NCBI GenBank assembly: GCA_029465975.1 | Contig: CM055762.1 | Span: 4,137,156-4,201,155, forward strand | Length of the DNA stretch: 64,000 bases | Origin: Dallia pectoralis | Lineage: Eukaryota; Chordata; Actinopteri; Esociformes; Umbridae | Direction of reading: 5' to 3' | In this document: piece by piece, positions 14,680 to 25,695 of the stretch | Layout: each line of letters starts with the position of its first letter | How positions within the stretch are numbered: position 1 is the stretch's first letter | Notes under the pieces: generated by a model | Told to the model about the DNA's origin: nothing | What the model saw: only the letters and a program-made list of their open reading frames with translations | Database searches by the model: none | Made by a program: the position numbers and the translations under genes

Positions 14680-14960
14680 GGCCTTATCAACGAGCCATCA
14701 GACGTAATTAATGAAGCTGGACCGTGCTAATTAAAAAGTGTGATGAATGCAACAGGGAGGACACGCGGCACGGCACCTCCTCGCCGTCCGAGTCGCCGGC
14801 TCCGCAGGCCGAGGACGACGCGATTCGTCCGGATGCACTACCGCGAACACGCAGCGGCGTGATCCATCGACGGCGTCTGATCAACAGGAGCGCACATCGT
14901 CGCCGCTGCCGCGACTACGACATAATTAAATTTTGCACGCGATTAACTCCAATTAACAGA
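14680..14960. promoter_or_regulatory. Candidate conserved non-coding element with ATTA cores
   Basis: Contains GACGTAATTAATGAAG, GTGCTAATTAAAAAG, ACATAATTAAATTTTGC and CGATTAACTCCAATTAAC in CpG-containing, repeat-poor sequence. Resembles a homeodomain-responsive enhancer; called by eye. Confidence 0.25.
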
Positions 14961-15835
14961 AGTAACTCGCGTCGTTCTACGGATCCGACAAACACAAACC
15001 GCCCTGTGCCCGTTGTCTGTTCTCCGACGGGGGTTTTAGCTGAACTGAAGCTCTGTGTCCGTCAGGGTCTAGAAGTGAACTTCCACCGCCACGATGAAAG
15101 CAACGCAGAGTTGGCGAGCAACTGGTGTGTGGGAGGAGCCTCCTAACGACTTGCCCACATGTGTCTGGACTATTATTCAGTTAGTTGCCGGTGACGACAC
15201 TGCAAATCCGACCAACATTGTGGGCTTTAACTGCCGATCTCTTTTCTGTCTCCTAAGTTTGCTTCTCAAAGGCACATTCCTGCCATCTAAGAGGTAGAAT
15301 TCGATCAAACTTTGCCCCTCTATTCAGTTGAAACGTCGCGTCATCGTACGAACAGATTATAGCATATAGCAATGTGCAAAGCTGCGAGTCTTCAGAATCG
15401 CCGGACGACGACAGACTGTGAGAATTCCTCGGTCAACGTTAATCTGTTCTGACGTAAACAATGAGGTCACATCCATAGCGCCTGAGATAATCTGAACCTC
15501 TGCGTCAGTGTCTCTCTGTCTGGTTGTTCATGTAAAGGTGGGCACAAGTCACGAGGCTTCTATTGGGAAAACTAAAAAGAATAGCCTGCGCCCATTTGAA
15601 TCATTCTTTTTTTTCATGTGCGCTTGCTTCCCGGTTTTCCTGGTTCTCATCGGGGGTAAACATTTTGTTTCTGTTGTAGATCTTGAGGAGCTGGAACATG
15701 AATCATGGAGGAGAAGCGGAAACCACACTGACAGCTGCAGCTCATTACTGGGTCTATTACTGATATAGGGGTCTGCTGAGGGAAATTCCTGCTTCCACTG
15801 AAATCGTTCCTGTTTACCATACATGCCCAAGATCA

Positions 15836-17512
15836 GGACACACACACACTCCCACCCAGACCAACTGTACATATACACACACACTCCCACCCAGACCAAC
15901 TGTACATATACACACACACACTCTCCCACCCAGACCAACTGTACATATACACACACTCTCCCACACAGACCAATTGTACGGATACACACACACTCTCCCA
16001 CCCAGACCAATTGTACGGATACACACACACTCTCCCACACAGACCAATTGTACGGATACACACACACTCTCCCACCCAGACCAACTGTACGGATACACAC
16101 ACACTCTCCCACCCAGACCCACTGTACAGATACACACACTCCCACCCAGACCAACTGTACGAATACACACACACACACACTCCCACCCAGACCAACTGTA
16201 CATATACACACACACACACACTCCCAACCAGACCAACTGTATGGATACACACACACTCTCCCACTCAGACCCACTGTACAGATACACACACTCCTACCCA
16301 GACCAACTGTACGGATACACACACACACTCCCACCCAGACCAACTGTACATATACAAACACACACACACTCCCAACCAGACCAACTGTATGGATACACAC
16401 ACACTCTCCCACTCAGACCCACTGTACAGATACACACACTCCTACCCAGACCAACTGTACGGATACACACACACACTCCCACCCAGACCAACTGTACATA
16501 TACAAACACACACACACTCCCAACCAGACCAACTGTATGGATACACACACACTCTCCCACTCAGACCCACTGTACAGATACACACACTCCTACCCAGACC
16601 AACTGTACGGATACACACACACACTCCCACCCAGACCAACTGTACATATACAAACACACACACACTCCCAACCAGACCAACTGTATGGATACACACACAC
16701 TCTCCCACTCAGACCCACTGTACAGATACACACACTCCTACCCAGACCAACTGTACGGATACACACACACACTCCCACCCAGACCAACTGTACATATACA
16801 AACACACACACACTCCCAACCAGACCAACTGTATGGATACACACACACTCTCCCACTCAGACCCACTGTACAGATACACACACTCCTACCCAGACCAACT
16901 GTACGGATACACACACACACTCCCACCCAGACCAACTGTACATATACAAACACACACACACTCCCAACCAGACCAACTGTATGGATACACACACACTCTC
17001 CCACTCAGACCCACTGTACAGATACACACACTCCTACCCAGACCAACTGTACGGATACACACACACACTCCCACCCAGACCAACTGTACATATACAAACA
17101 CACACACACTCCCAACCAGACCAACTGTATGGATACACACACACTCTCCCACTCAGACCCACTGTACAGATACACACACTCCTACCCAGACCAACTGTAC
17201 GGATACACACACACACTCCCACCCAGACCAACTGTACATATACAAACACACACACACTCCCAACCAGACCAACTGTATGGATACACACACACTCTCCCAC
17301 TCAGACCCACTGTACAGATACACACACTCCTACCCAGACCAACTGTACGGATACACACACACACTCCCACCCAGACCAACTGTACATATACAAACACACA
17401 CACACTCCCAACCAGACCAACTGTATGGATACACACACACTCTCCCACTCAGACCCACTGTACAGATACACACACTCCTACCCAGACCAACTGTACGGAT
17501 ACACACACACAC
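15836..17512. repeat. Satellite array with a 148-bp higher-order repeat
   Basis: Monomers of 33-41 bp follow the pattern ACCAACTGTAC(AT/GG)ATAC, then (AC)n, then TCCCACCCAG. From 15,836 to about 16,195 they vary singly. From about 16,197 they form a four-monomer unit of 41+37+33+37 = 148 bp, present as one slightly different copy plus eight copies that appear identical, with the marker AAACACACAC recurring every 148 bp from 16,355. The whole array lacks stop codons in all three forward frames, giving spurious frames up to 595 codons. Confidence 0.96.
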
Positions 17513-17889
17513 TTTTCTTTGTATTCCTTTCTGGCTCTTCCTTAATCCTTCACCCCGCTTCCTCCCTTTTCTCTTTACCTATCTTTCCTTTTCCAATACG
17601 ACCCATTTAAGTAAATGTATTGTACTATCTTCGACAAAAAAAAATATATTTAGTTTTCCTCTTTTGGGTAAAGAGTTCTACAATGTTTGTCATCTCGCAA
17701 TGTAAAAAAACATACAAATTATGAAACTTCAAAAGCTATTTTGGATTAATGACCTTGTTACTAAAGATATTAAACAGTTTAACTACATTAAGGCTGGTTT
17801 ACGCAAAAAAAAAATATGAAAACAATTATATATGTCTATATGTTATATATTGTTTTCATCTGAATACAACGATTTGCAAAGTACTTAAT

Positions 17890-18262
17890 GGGTATTTAAA
17901 TATGTAAGCATATAGCGGACTATATTTTCAAATGAAAATGCAATCCCAAATGGCATTCACAATTTCAAAGAATGCTCCGCTTTTAAGTGGACTTTATTCA
18001 AATTCCATTTTAATTTTCAAAGAATGCTCCGCTTTTTAGTGAACAATATAGGAAAATTTTCATGTTCGTCATTCAGTCCTTTAAAATGCGTTTGAGCATG
18101 AGAATGCAATAGCGAAGTGTGGCACTGTTTAGCGCTTTTTACATTTGCATTAACATTTAAATGATGTTCACCAACACACGTGTCTTTAATTGAGAAGGAA
18201 AATGCTATTTGGGATGGCATTTTCATTTGAATTTAGTCCACTTTATGCTACCATATTTAACC
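17890..18262. mobile_element. Palindromic MITE-like element with long terminal inverted repeats
   Basis: The sequence at 17,890-17,958 (including AAGCATATAGCGGACTATAT and TTCAAATGAAAATGCAATCC) is matched in inverted orientation at 18,200-18,262 (GATGGCATTTTCATTTGAAT, TTTAGTCCACTTTATGCTAC). The inner 31 bp of the arms differ at only two positions; outer arms align with small gaps. Two direct copies of TTCAAAGAATGCTCCGCTTT lie between the arms, about 54 bp apart. Such structure is typical of non-autonomous DNA transposons. I could not fix the exact ends or a target duplication. Confidence 0.7.
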
Positions 18263-18989
18263 AAAGCATTGTTAAAAGGCTTAACACTAAGGCTGTTGTT
18301 ATTATTACCAAGTCACTGGCATAACTCTGGCACAATAACGTTAGATTCTCATTGTTTGCTTTCAAAAAGCATAACTAACTCTTAACTAGGACTTGTTTCA
18401 TGCATGCCCAGAACATAAGCACAAATTATTAAACCAGTGCTCCTTTAGCCACTATGGTAAAATGTTTGCAGTGTAGGTCGAAATGTAACATTAAAGGTTT
18501 ATCCAGTGTTTCTCGTTCTTGCATAGCCGGGTAGCTAATTAACCAAATACCAAACGGTAGTAACGCATGCTATTAAAACGAGGAATGTTAGCCCAGAGTT
18601 CAAAGCTTTCTCCTGCTAATCCATGCACTGGCAGAACTCACAGACCGACTGTATTCACAGCCGGTTAAATACAAATGTTTTCGGAGACGTCGACAGCTGT
18701 TTTCTGGAAAAGGTCTTGTCAAAAAAACTATTGATCTGCAAGCCCTTCTGATTCAGTAGATTCTGTAAAACAAGATTATAGTTTTTTCTACGAGACTCAT
18801 TATCATATTATAAAAACAATACATTTGTTTACAGCAATGGACCTTGTGATCTTTATCATATTTACTTTCAATATTCAAACTAACTACAAAAGTAAACACA
18901 AAACTCATTCACGATTATACGTAATTGGGGGTTGTTTATGGAATGGCATTTAAGTCAATTGTAAATTAATATATATAGGTAGGAAATAA

Positions 18990-19015
18990 ATACATGAAGA
19001 TATATATATACAATA

Positions 19016-19082
<67 letters not shown>

Positions 19083-19146
19083 ACTGTATATAAACAAATA
19101 TAAAAGTGAATTTAAATGAATAAATATATATATATATATATATACA
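18990..19146. repeat. (AT)n-rich tract
   Basis: Nearly pure TA dinucleotides at 19,019-19,082 and again at 19,126-19,144, with AT-rich linkers. Makes Tyr-Ile repeat frames with no coding meaning. Confidence 0.9.
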
Positions 19147-20544
19147 TTTGTCTCAATATTTATTTCCATGTTAGTTAGTATAATATTTTCCACAAACCAA
19201 TACAAAACACAGAGCATATAAATATTAGTTTTCTATTTAAAAAAGAGGCCGGTGAATGTCACATCTGCAATTTATTTAATACTGATTCTGTATTGGATTT
19301 AATGTCACCAATATCTAGTAAGATTCTAGCCTAAAGTTTTTTTTCACCTCTTCACCACACACACACACACACTTCAGTTATCAACAAGTCTTGGTCTGGA
19401 ACGGTTGCTGAACTATCGTGGTACTCCAGTTGAGTTGTGATTCTATAAAGCTAGAGTGTGCACAACACAAACTGAATTAGTAAAATTGTCATACATTTAA
19501 AGTATCAATAGACCACGTGCAGACTGCAGTACAGTCATACCAATACACAATTCTAACACATATCAACATGGAAATAAACATAGCAGTATAAACATAAACC
19601 CAAACCTCACGCCTGAGAGAGAGAGAAGAAAATTGACTCAAAAAGTTGTATGTTACTCTTTCCCCAGTTTGGTGCAAAAACCTGGTGCAAAAGTCCTCAT
19701 CTGATTGGTCCGTGGCTGTTGCGGCCAGCGCATAGACTTTTGTAAACTTAGTGAAACACGACCAAAACAAAAGAGATGCCCTAGAAAGGTGTTTTTTGGG
19801 AATATTATCATCAACATTGCCTATTAACCCCAGCAACATTTGTCCATTTAAGGCATTTTTTTGCTTGTATGTATCACACTATATCAAGGCAAGAATCTGA
19901 TTATAACGTTTGTGTGGATGTGAGCTTTGTGTTATCAACACCGTTCCTTACGTCTCGTATATGTATGCGTCCATGACTTTTAATACAACCACCGGTTTCT
20001 GTATGCTAGTTACGGCACCAGCTGTTCATTTTTAATGACGTGCAGCAAAAACAACTAAATAGTTTTCTATTTACAAATGCCTTTGTTAGCCAATGGCAAA
20101 TAATAAATAACGATGACGAAAACCCAATTTTTTATCAGATGTTTTTTTTCCCTACCAACAACAATGTCCTTCTTATCCCCCGATCGACCGTGTTCCATTG
20201 ACCTCTTTACCACTTCGACGACACAGAACAACAACGGCACGAAGCTACTACGAAAAGTGCCATGGTAAAAGGTTTACCAGTAGGTCACCGTGACAACTGT
20301 CACGTAAGCACTTGCGCCAAACGCAATAATGACATTTATTGGGAGTTATGCGGCCGACTGAAAATAATATGCAAATCAGTATTGTCGAACACACTGATAT
20401 AATAAAATATAAAGGCTAACACGGCGAAACAGAGACATCCGAACAATCCTAAAGAACCTCAACTTTGTGTTGTTTGCATATCAAAGCCATTTGAAGCAGA
20501 GTAACGTGCAATTACTGTACCCGAATAACAACCTACAGTCTACT

Positions 20545-20720
20545 TGCATATGATGAACCAATCAGGTTGTTCTCTCCTTAATGATTGGTCACAACATTCT
20601 GATGCTAGTGGGCGGGTGCACTCCCATGTGCTTGGATTGGTTAGAAATGGTCTACCCGGGTTGAGTGACAGTTAAGGCAAGCTATTCAGCCAAACTAACA
20701 CGTATTAACCAAGTAAATTA
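20545..20720 (+). promoter_or_regulatory. Cluster of three CCAAT-box motifs
   Basis: Three motifs lie within about 90 bp: GAACCAATCAGG near 20,556, ATGATTGGTCAC near 20,580 and TTGGATTGGTTAG near 20,633. A GGGCGGG box is near 20,612. Clustered CCAAT boxes (NF-Y sites) are a feature of vertebrate promoters. An exon-like ATG segment follows at 20,721. Promoter activity is inferred only. Confidence 0.3.
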
Positions 20721-20755
20721 ATGGAGGCTGTTGGGGTCAGCTACGAGGAGAGGAG
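20721..20755 (+). other. Exon-like ATG segment ending at a GTAAGA donor (unrecognised)
   Basis: ATG at 20,721 opens a frame MEAVGVSYEERR that ends exactly at AG|GTAAGA (20,755/20,756), a good splice donor, just downstream of clustered CCAAT boxes. I do not recognise the peptide and could not identify a following exon. It could be the first exon of a small gene or non-coding RNA, or chance. Confidence 0.2.
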
Positions 20756-20947
20756 GTAAGAAAGAATAGGTTATAATTATTATTGTCTGGATGGCTACAA
20801 TGATTTTTTAAAGCCACAGGCACAACATCTCAACACTTCCGGGAGTAGCGGGACATGTGTGATTAGCTCATTTTCCTAAACCTAAACTGGAGACTTTCCT
20901 GAGTAGCACAAACTCTTATTACAATGGGGGGGGGGTGGATTCATTTT

Positions 20948-20990
20948 TCCCACAGCGACTTACAGAGTGCATTCATGTTCTGTGCATGGT
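20948..20990 (-). mobile_element. Possible SINE tail relic
   Basis: CAGCGACTTACAGAGTGCAT resembles the conserved tail segment (AGAGCGACTTACAG) of several fish SINEs. Only about 40 bp match by memory; no tRNA-related head is seen next to it. Confidence 0.3.
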
Positions 20991-21357
20991 ACCTTAAAAC
21001 ACAAAATGCTCTAACAACTGAGCTGCACGAGACAGATTTTCTTTACATGTGTCACCCCAGAACATTGGGTACAATCCGCGTGTGAACAAGTTCAGGGAAA
21101 TAAACGCATGTTAGAACGAGGTACAAACAGTCTCTCCTAATTTCAACTAAAATGTTTAGGTCAAATAGGTTGTCTAAAGTGTACCACACGGTAATGAGTA
21201 GAAAACATATATGTATTATTTCTACCCAAGGGAGTCACTCAAAGCTATGTACATAACGAGGGAAAGCTAACCTCATACAACACTAGCTGTTACCACCTAC
21301 CTGAACCATGGGCAGTGACTAAATTGTGCCAGATTCCACATCCTACATGATATGTTA

Positions 21358-21685
21358 CATCACATCAGGGGTGGGCAAACTAAGGCCCGCGGGCCAAATC
21401 CGGCCCTTGAGGCAATTCCATCAGGCCCACGGAAGGTATTAAAACAGTTTTGAGAGGAATTACAAAATAACTTTGCAGTCCAATTGTAATGTTTCTGAAA
21501 ATAAAGTTATTTAGATATAACACACCTCCAGTATATATGTTGTGTATACATTTTAATTATTGCCCTTTTCTGGCCCAAAAATCATTTAGTATGAACAAAT
21601 TACATAACAAATGTGGCCCTTCATATAATTTCAACGAGCTGATGTGGCCCCTGAGCTGAAATATTTGCCCTCCCCTGCATTACAT
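21358..21685. mobile_element. Short hAT-like non-autonomous transposon with 8-bp target duplication
   Basis: The element spans 21,366-21,677 (312 bp). It begins CAGGGGTGGGCAAA and ends TTTGCCCTCCCCTG, inverted repeats matching at 13 of 14 positions. It is flanked by CATCACAT (21,358-21,365) and CATTACAT (21,678-21,685), an 8-bp direct repeat with one mismatch, as expected for hAT insertion. The start, with GGCCCGCGGGCC and AAATCCGGCCC, belongs to a widespread animal hAT (Charlie-like) type. It has no transposase and is non-autonomous. Confidence 0.88.
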
Positions 21686-22325
21686 GATTAAACGGTATAA
21701 GCAATCAAGGGTTTTTCTTCAATTTCCTATCAATTTCACTGGGTCATTTTTAACATCTGAACTTCATCTCCTGACACAATCCTTCAGGACCCTCTGATCC
21801 TACAGACCCACTAACGCTACCTGAAGCCATATCTTGTCTCCACCCAGGGATTTTAGCCAGGCTTTGTCACCGCTGGACGTGTATTTACGATACAAGTTGA
21901 CCACGTCACATAGCAACCTGTCAGCCAATGCCAGGCAACAACGACCCATCTCATTAAAGCTACAAAAACTTCAGCTGTAATGGAAATATGGCCATTTTTA
22001 TGATCTATCTTATTGGATGTGCCAAAGAACAGAATGTGTCAATCATGATATTCTGTCACCGCAAAATGTGTCCTTGAAAATTAAACGGAACCGTCCCTCT
22101 TAGAAGATATGTTAAAAATATTGCCGTATCCATGGTAGCCATCAATGACAAGGGGCAGCCGTGAGTTAGAGTGTAATGTCATTTGTTGGTGTAGCACAAA
22201 TTGCACGCGGCGTGTCATTAACCCGCAATCTTAACCCGACTGCCTTGGTTTTCTAAGATTTCTATATAAATGAACGATGTCATGTGTTCAATTAACGGTG
22301 TTATGTGATCCAAACATTTGCTTTG

Positions 22326-22385
22326 GTCGATAGCTCAGTCGATAGCATGGCACATAACCACTGGATGATGCTTGGGCTGTCTGAG
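22326..22385 (+). mobile_element. Possible tRNA-derived SINE head relic
   Basis: ATAGCTCAGTCGATAGCATGG matches a pol III A-box (TRGCNNAGYNGG) at nearly all positions and resembles fish tRNA-SINE heads. No B-box follows at the expected distance, so it is not a tRNA gene and is at best a truncated SINE. Confidence 0.25.
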
Positions 22386-22568
22386 CAGAGGAATGACCAT
22401 CATGTGGCGATCAATATAATCTACCAGTCAAATGTCTATACTGCACTCTGTCCACTGGGACAAACGCGGTAGGTGGGCCGTTTGCAAGATATGTAAATGG
22501 GTTTCCTATCAATCATGGACAAATCAAATTATTGAAGTCAAACGTCTGTTTAAATCAACAAAAAGGTT

Positions 22569-23182
22569 GAGCTGATGACGGGATGAGGTCAGGTTCATCA
22601 TATTACGCGACAGAGCTAATGAGCGGATGAGGTCAGGTTCATCATATTACGCGACAGAGCTAATGAGCGGATGAGGTCAGGTTCATCATATTACACAAAA
22701 GAGCTAATGAGCGGATGAGGTCAGGTTCATCATATTACGCGAAAGAGCGGATGAGCACCAGTTCAACATGATACACGGAAGAGCAAATGAGCGGATGAGC
22801 TCAGGTTCATCAGATTACTTGAAAGAGATAATGAGCGGATGAGCTCAGGTTCATCAGATTACACGAAAGAGCTAATGAGCGGATGAGCTCAGGTTCATCA
22901 GATGACACGGAAGAGCTAATGAGCGGATGAGCTCAGGTTCATCAGATGACACGGAAGAGCTAATGAGCGGATGAGCTCAGGTTCATCATATTACACGGAA
23001 TAGCTAATGAGCGGATGAGCTCAGGTTCACTATTTTGCATTGAAGAGCTAATGAGCGGATGAGCTCAGGTTCACTATTTTGCATTGAAGAGCTAATGAGC
23101 GGATGAGCTCAGGTTCACTATTTTGCATTGAAGAGCTAATGAGCGGATGAGCTCAGGTTCACTATTTTGCATTGAAGAGCTT
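22569..23182. repeat. 44-bp minisatellite, about 14 copies
   Basis: The unit is GAGCTAATGAGCGGATGAG, then (G/C)TCAGGTTCATCA, then TATTACGCGACA. Early copies carry GGTCAGG and ACGCGACA endings; later copies carry GCTCAGG and finally a CTATTTTGCATTGAA ending, showing a directional change of subtype along the array. Repeats are head to tail without unique spacers, so this is not CRISPR-like. Confidence 0.93.
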
Positions 23183-23566
23183 TATATGGAAGATCACCAG
23201 GCCAGGGAATGCATAGATAGCTCTTCTTCTGTGTGGAAGATTTGGCACAAGGTCATGAATATAGAAAATGAAAGGACTGCATTAGAACACGTTAGCCAGT
23301 TATACAACAAAGCACGATCAAATGATGACTTCCGTCTCTTTCTGATACGAGCTGCTACTTCATCCATAAACCTGACACTTCAGTACATCTGGCCACATCT
23401 GGCTACAAAGGTTACATTTCGTGGGGGAATTAGGCTCCTTCAAATGTCTTACGTTCACCCCTTTGAGTCGACGCATCCACCTCTCTCACACTTCCAGCAT
23501 ACAAATGGCTATTCGTTTTTTTTTTGTAGGATAGCGTGGTGTATGGCTAACATTACCAATGGCTAA
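23165..23566 (+). other. Orphan open frame of unknown origin directly after the 44-bp array
   Basis: A frame with a non-repetitive, mixed amino-acid content (for example VWKIWHKVMN, ALEHVSQLYNKARS) runs from the end of the minisatellite to TAA 23,564-23,566. The nominal start at 23,147 lies inside the repeat. The more protein-like part ends near 23,460; after that it passes into a T-tract and MITE sequence. I do not recognise the protein. It may be a transposon-ORF relic, an exon or chance. Confidence 0.2.
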
Positions 23567-23790
23567 GAGCTTAGGCACAACACAACCCCCTGAGATTGCT
23601 ATTATGACATATTTAGACAAATAGATTGAATGTGATGCCTTGCCTGTGGTATATGTTCTCCCCGCGATGCATTGTGCCTTAGAATAGCTCTTAGCCATGA
23701 TATATGCCCCATATATCGCACCCCTCCTGCCTAGTTGCTTGCATATACCACGCCTCTCAGCCAATCAGCATTCAGACATTTCAAATCTCC
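23525..23790. mobile_element. Teleost palindromic MITE relic, copy 1
   Basis: Contains AGCGTGGTGTATGGCTAAC, AATGGCTAAGAGCTTAGGCA, GCCTTAGAATAGCTCTTAGC and CATGATATATGCC followed by CGCACCCCTCCTGCC and TCAGCCAATCAGCATTCAG. These match, from memory, a dispersed element common in salmonid-type genomes with paired GGCTAAG...CTTAGCC segments and GGTATATGGCC motifs. It is decayed; ends are approximate. Confidence 0.5.
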
Positions 23791-25575
23791 CGGGTTCAAC
23801 ATCAGGAATATTGCATCAACATGTTGAAAGTCAGTTGTCGCGGCCGCCGTGACTGACTAAGGGGCAATTCCACGACACGAGTCCTTCGAAGTAAATTGCG
23901 TCAATGTGAGACCGGATTTGGACCCCGGGATTTGTCCAGGGGTCCAGCGGAGGGCATGAAATTGGACAGCACAGTCTGGGGAAAGAATGGTGGAAAAAAC
24001 GTTTGCCTTGCCTGGTCACGCCCATGGGAGCCCATCTTTTGGAGTGTGTACTTTTATTTTTTTGGAGTGTACTCCATGTGTTACTGAGATTGACGTTCAC
24101 GTTGAGATGATCGAGGCCAGTCTCAGTGTATAAACGTTCATATCCTGGAATTCATTCTAAACGCACGTTGCAGTGAATTATAATTCCACTTGTTGGGTCT
24201 CCTAACTCTGTCTGAATTCCAACAGGAATTACACATTCTTCTGGAACCCATAGGCGTAATGTGACTAACAGACTTGACGTGGCCTGTAAACCAGGGACTT
24301 CCTAACACCACCCGGGGGGCTGGGGTTATAACTAGACCCCCTTATAAAAAGGCCTTCTGATATATAAACCAGTGTTATGAATTAACCCAGTTTCTAAGCT
24401 CATGTGGCTGGTGGAACCATTCATTGAAGGTTGTACGAAGAACCTTTTGATCATGAAAAGATTATTATAATAAATGAATATAAATATAGAATATATTAAT
24501 ATAATCCATATACATCTGTATGTTTAGTAGATATGATTATGGTATATAGAGGATACTATGTATTAAGAAAAAGCTGTGTATTGTGTTGTTTTGGTGTTAA
24601 CCATGGAGGTTCTTACGATAATATAATTTTAACCATATACAGGTACCGGGCAATATATTCATACATTTTCAGAAATCGTTTTTCACTGTGAGCTTTTGAA
24701 GAAATTAATTTCAAATGAACGTACAGACACAAACAGCAGATCGATGACTCCATACATGGGCTGGTCCTGGGATCAATATAATTCCAATTCAGGAATGAAC
24801 GGAATGTCTCTCATTTAAACACATTTAGGAAAAAGTAAATTGGAAACTGAAGCTCAGGTTACTTCCTAAATTGAGAGAATTGGTTTTGAAAATGGCCTAA
24901 ATCCTATAATGTAGTCCAAGGACTTTGATAAAGGATGACAATGCATCAGTGTCTGTTGTGTCAATCCACATCACAAAACCAAAACTGGATTTCAGGAAAA
25001 CCTGGAATTGTGAATTGTTCCATATTTTCCCTGACGTGTTTGATGTACCTACAGACACAACTAAAGCCACTTCTGTGGTCCGGCTGTGACACCGGCTGTA
25101 CACACTAAAGGGTTAATGTATTAATTTCTCCCCGTTCACCTCGAAAACATAAATCAAACACAGCAACACACCACCTTGTGTTCTGCCTTGTGTATCCCTC
25201 TTTGACCTCTGCCAATTTTTATCTCATTTTGGTTTAACTTTGTAGATCAGACTTTAATTTTGAAACGGGTCTCCGGGACAGTGATGAATAGGGTACATCA
25301 AGAAGGGCTTAAATTACCCTCTCCCTGGTGGCTAGCGGCCGAGTGGGTTGGAGGGGGATGCTTGGTGACCTAGTAACAGATAGAGAAAGAAGACTGGTCA
25401 GCACTTGGCCTCTCAACCCTGCAAACTACTGCAGCACATCCAGCCAGAGAAAAGAGAAGACTCCAGAGAGAATGTGGTATACCTGCATGTGCTACCTAGA
25501 ACGACCCATCTCTGTATTTTCAGAGTTGAAGTTCAGGATATATGTGTATATATGTATATATTACACTGAATATTA
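23790..25575. other. Gene-free AT-rich interval
   Basis: No coding frame, RNA gene or clear repeat recognised. Two paired CCGGG-containing stretches near 23,920 and 24,310 are unremarkable. Confidence 0.45.
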
Positions 25576-25579
25576 TACA

Positions 25580-25652
25580 CAGTTCCCAGTCAAATGTTTG
25601 GACACACCCATTCAAGCGTGTACTGTACGTGTTTTAAAAACAATTGACTGGT

Positions 25653-25695
<43 letters not shown>

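Larger units (their letters stand above)
11305..15835. other. Gene-free interval between two minisatellites
   Basis: No supported gene. It includes a GT tract (12,678-12,725), CA tracts (12,906-12,920; 13,863-13,891), a CAGA/CAGG tetranucleotide array (14,135-14,285) and a CT-rich stretch (about 14,340-14,480). A CpG-containing segment with ATTA motifs at 14.68-14.96 kb is listed separately. The remaining sequence is unique-looking and I recognise nothing in it. Confidence 0.5.
17513..20540. other. AT-rich gene-free interval
   Basis: Base composition changes to AT-rich directly after the satellite. The interval contains a palindromic MITE (17.89-18.26 kb), an AT-dinucleotide tract (18.99-19.15 kb) and a short CA tract (19,355-19,372). 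No coding frame or RNA gene is supported. Confidence 0.5.

Noticed and set aside
15823..17610. 595-codon Thr/His/Pro-rich frame and similar frames in other phases
   Set aside because: All come from a satellite that lacks stop codons in every forward frame; no splice signals or non-repeat coding sequence support a gene.
22326..22385. tRNA gene suggested by an A-box-like start
   Set aside because: No B-box, no cloverleaf or acceptor stem can be formed; at most a SINE fragment.
22569..23182. Regular direct repeats resembling a CRISPR array
   Set aside because: Units are contiguous 44-bp copies without unique spacers, the DNA is eukaryotic, and no cas-like gene is near.
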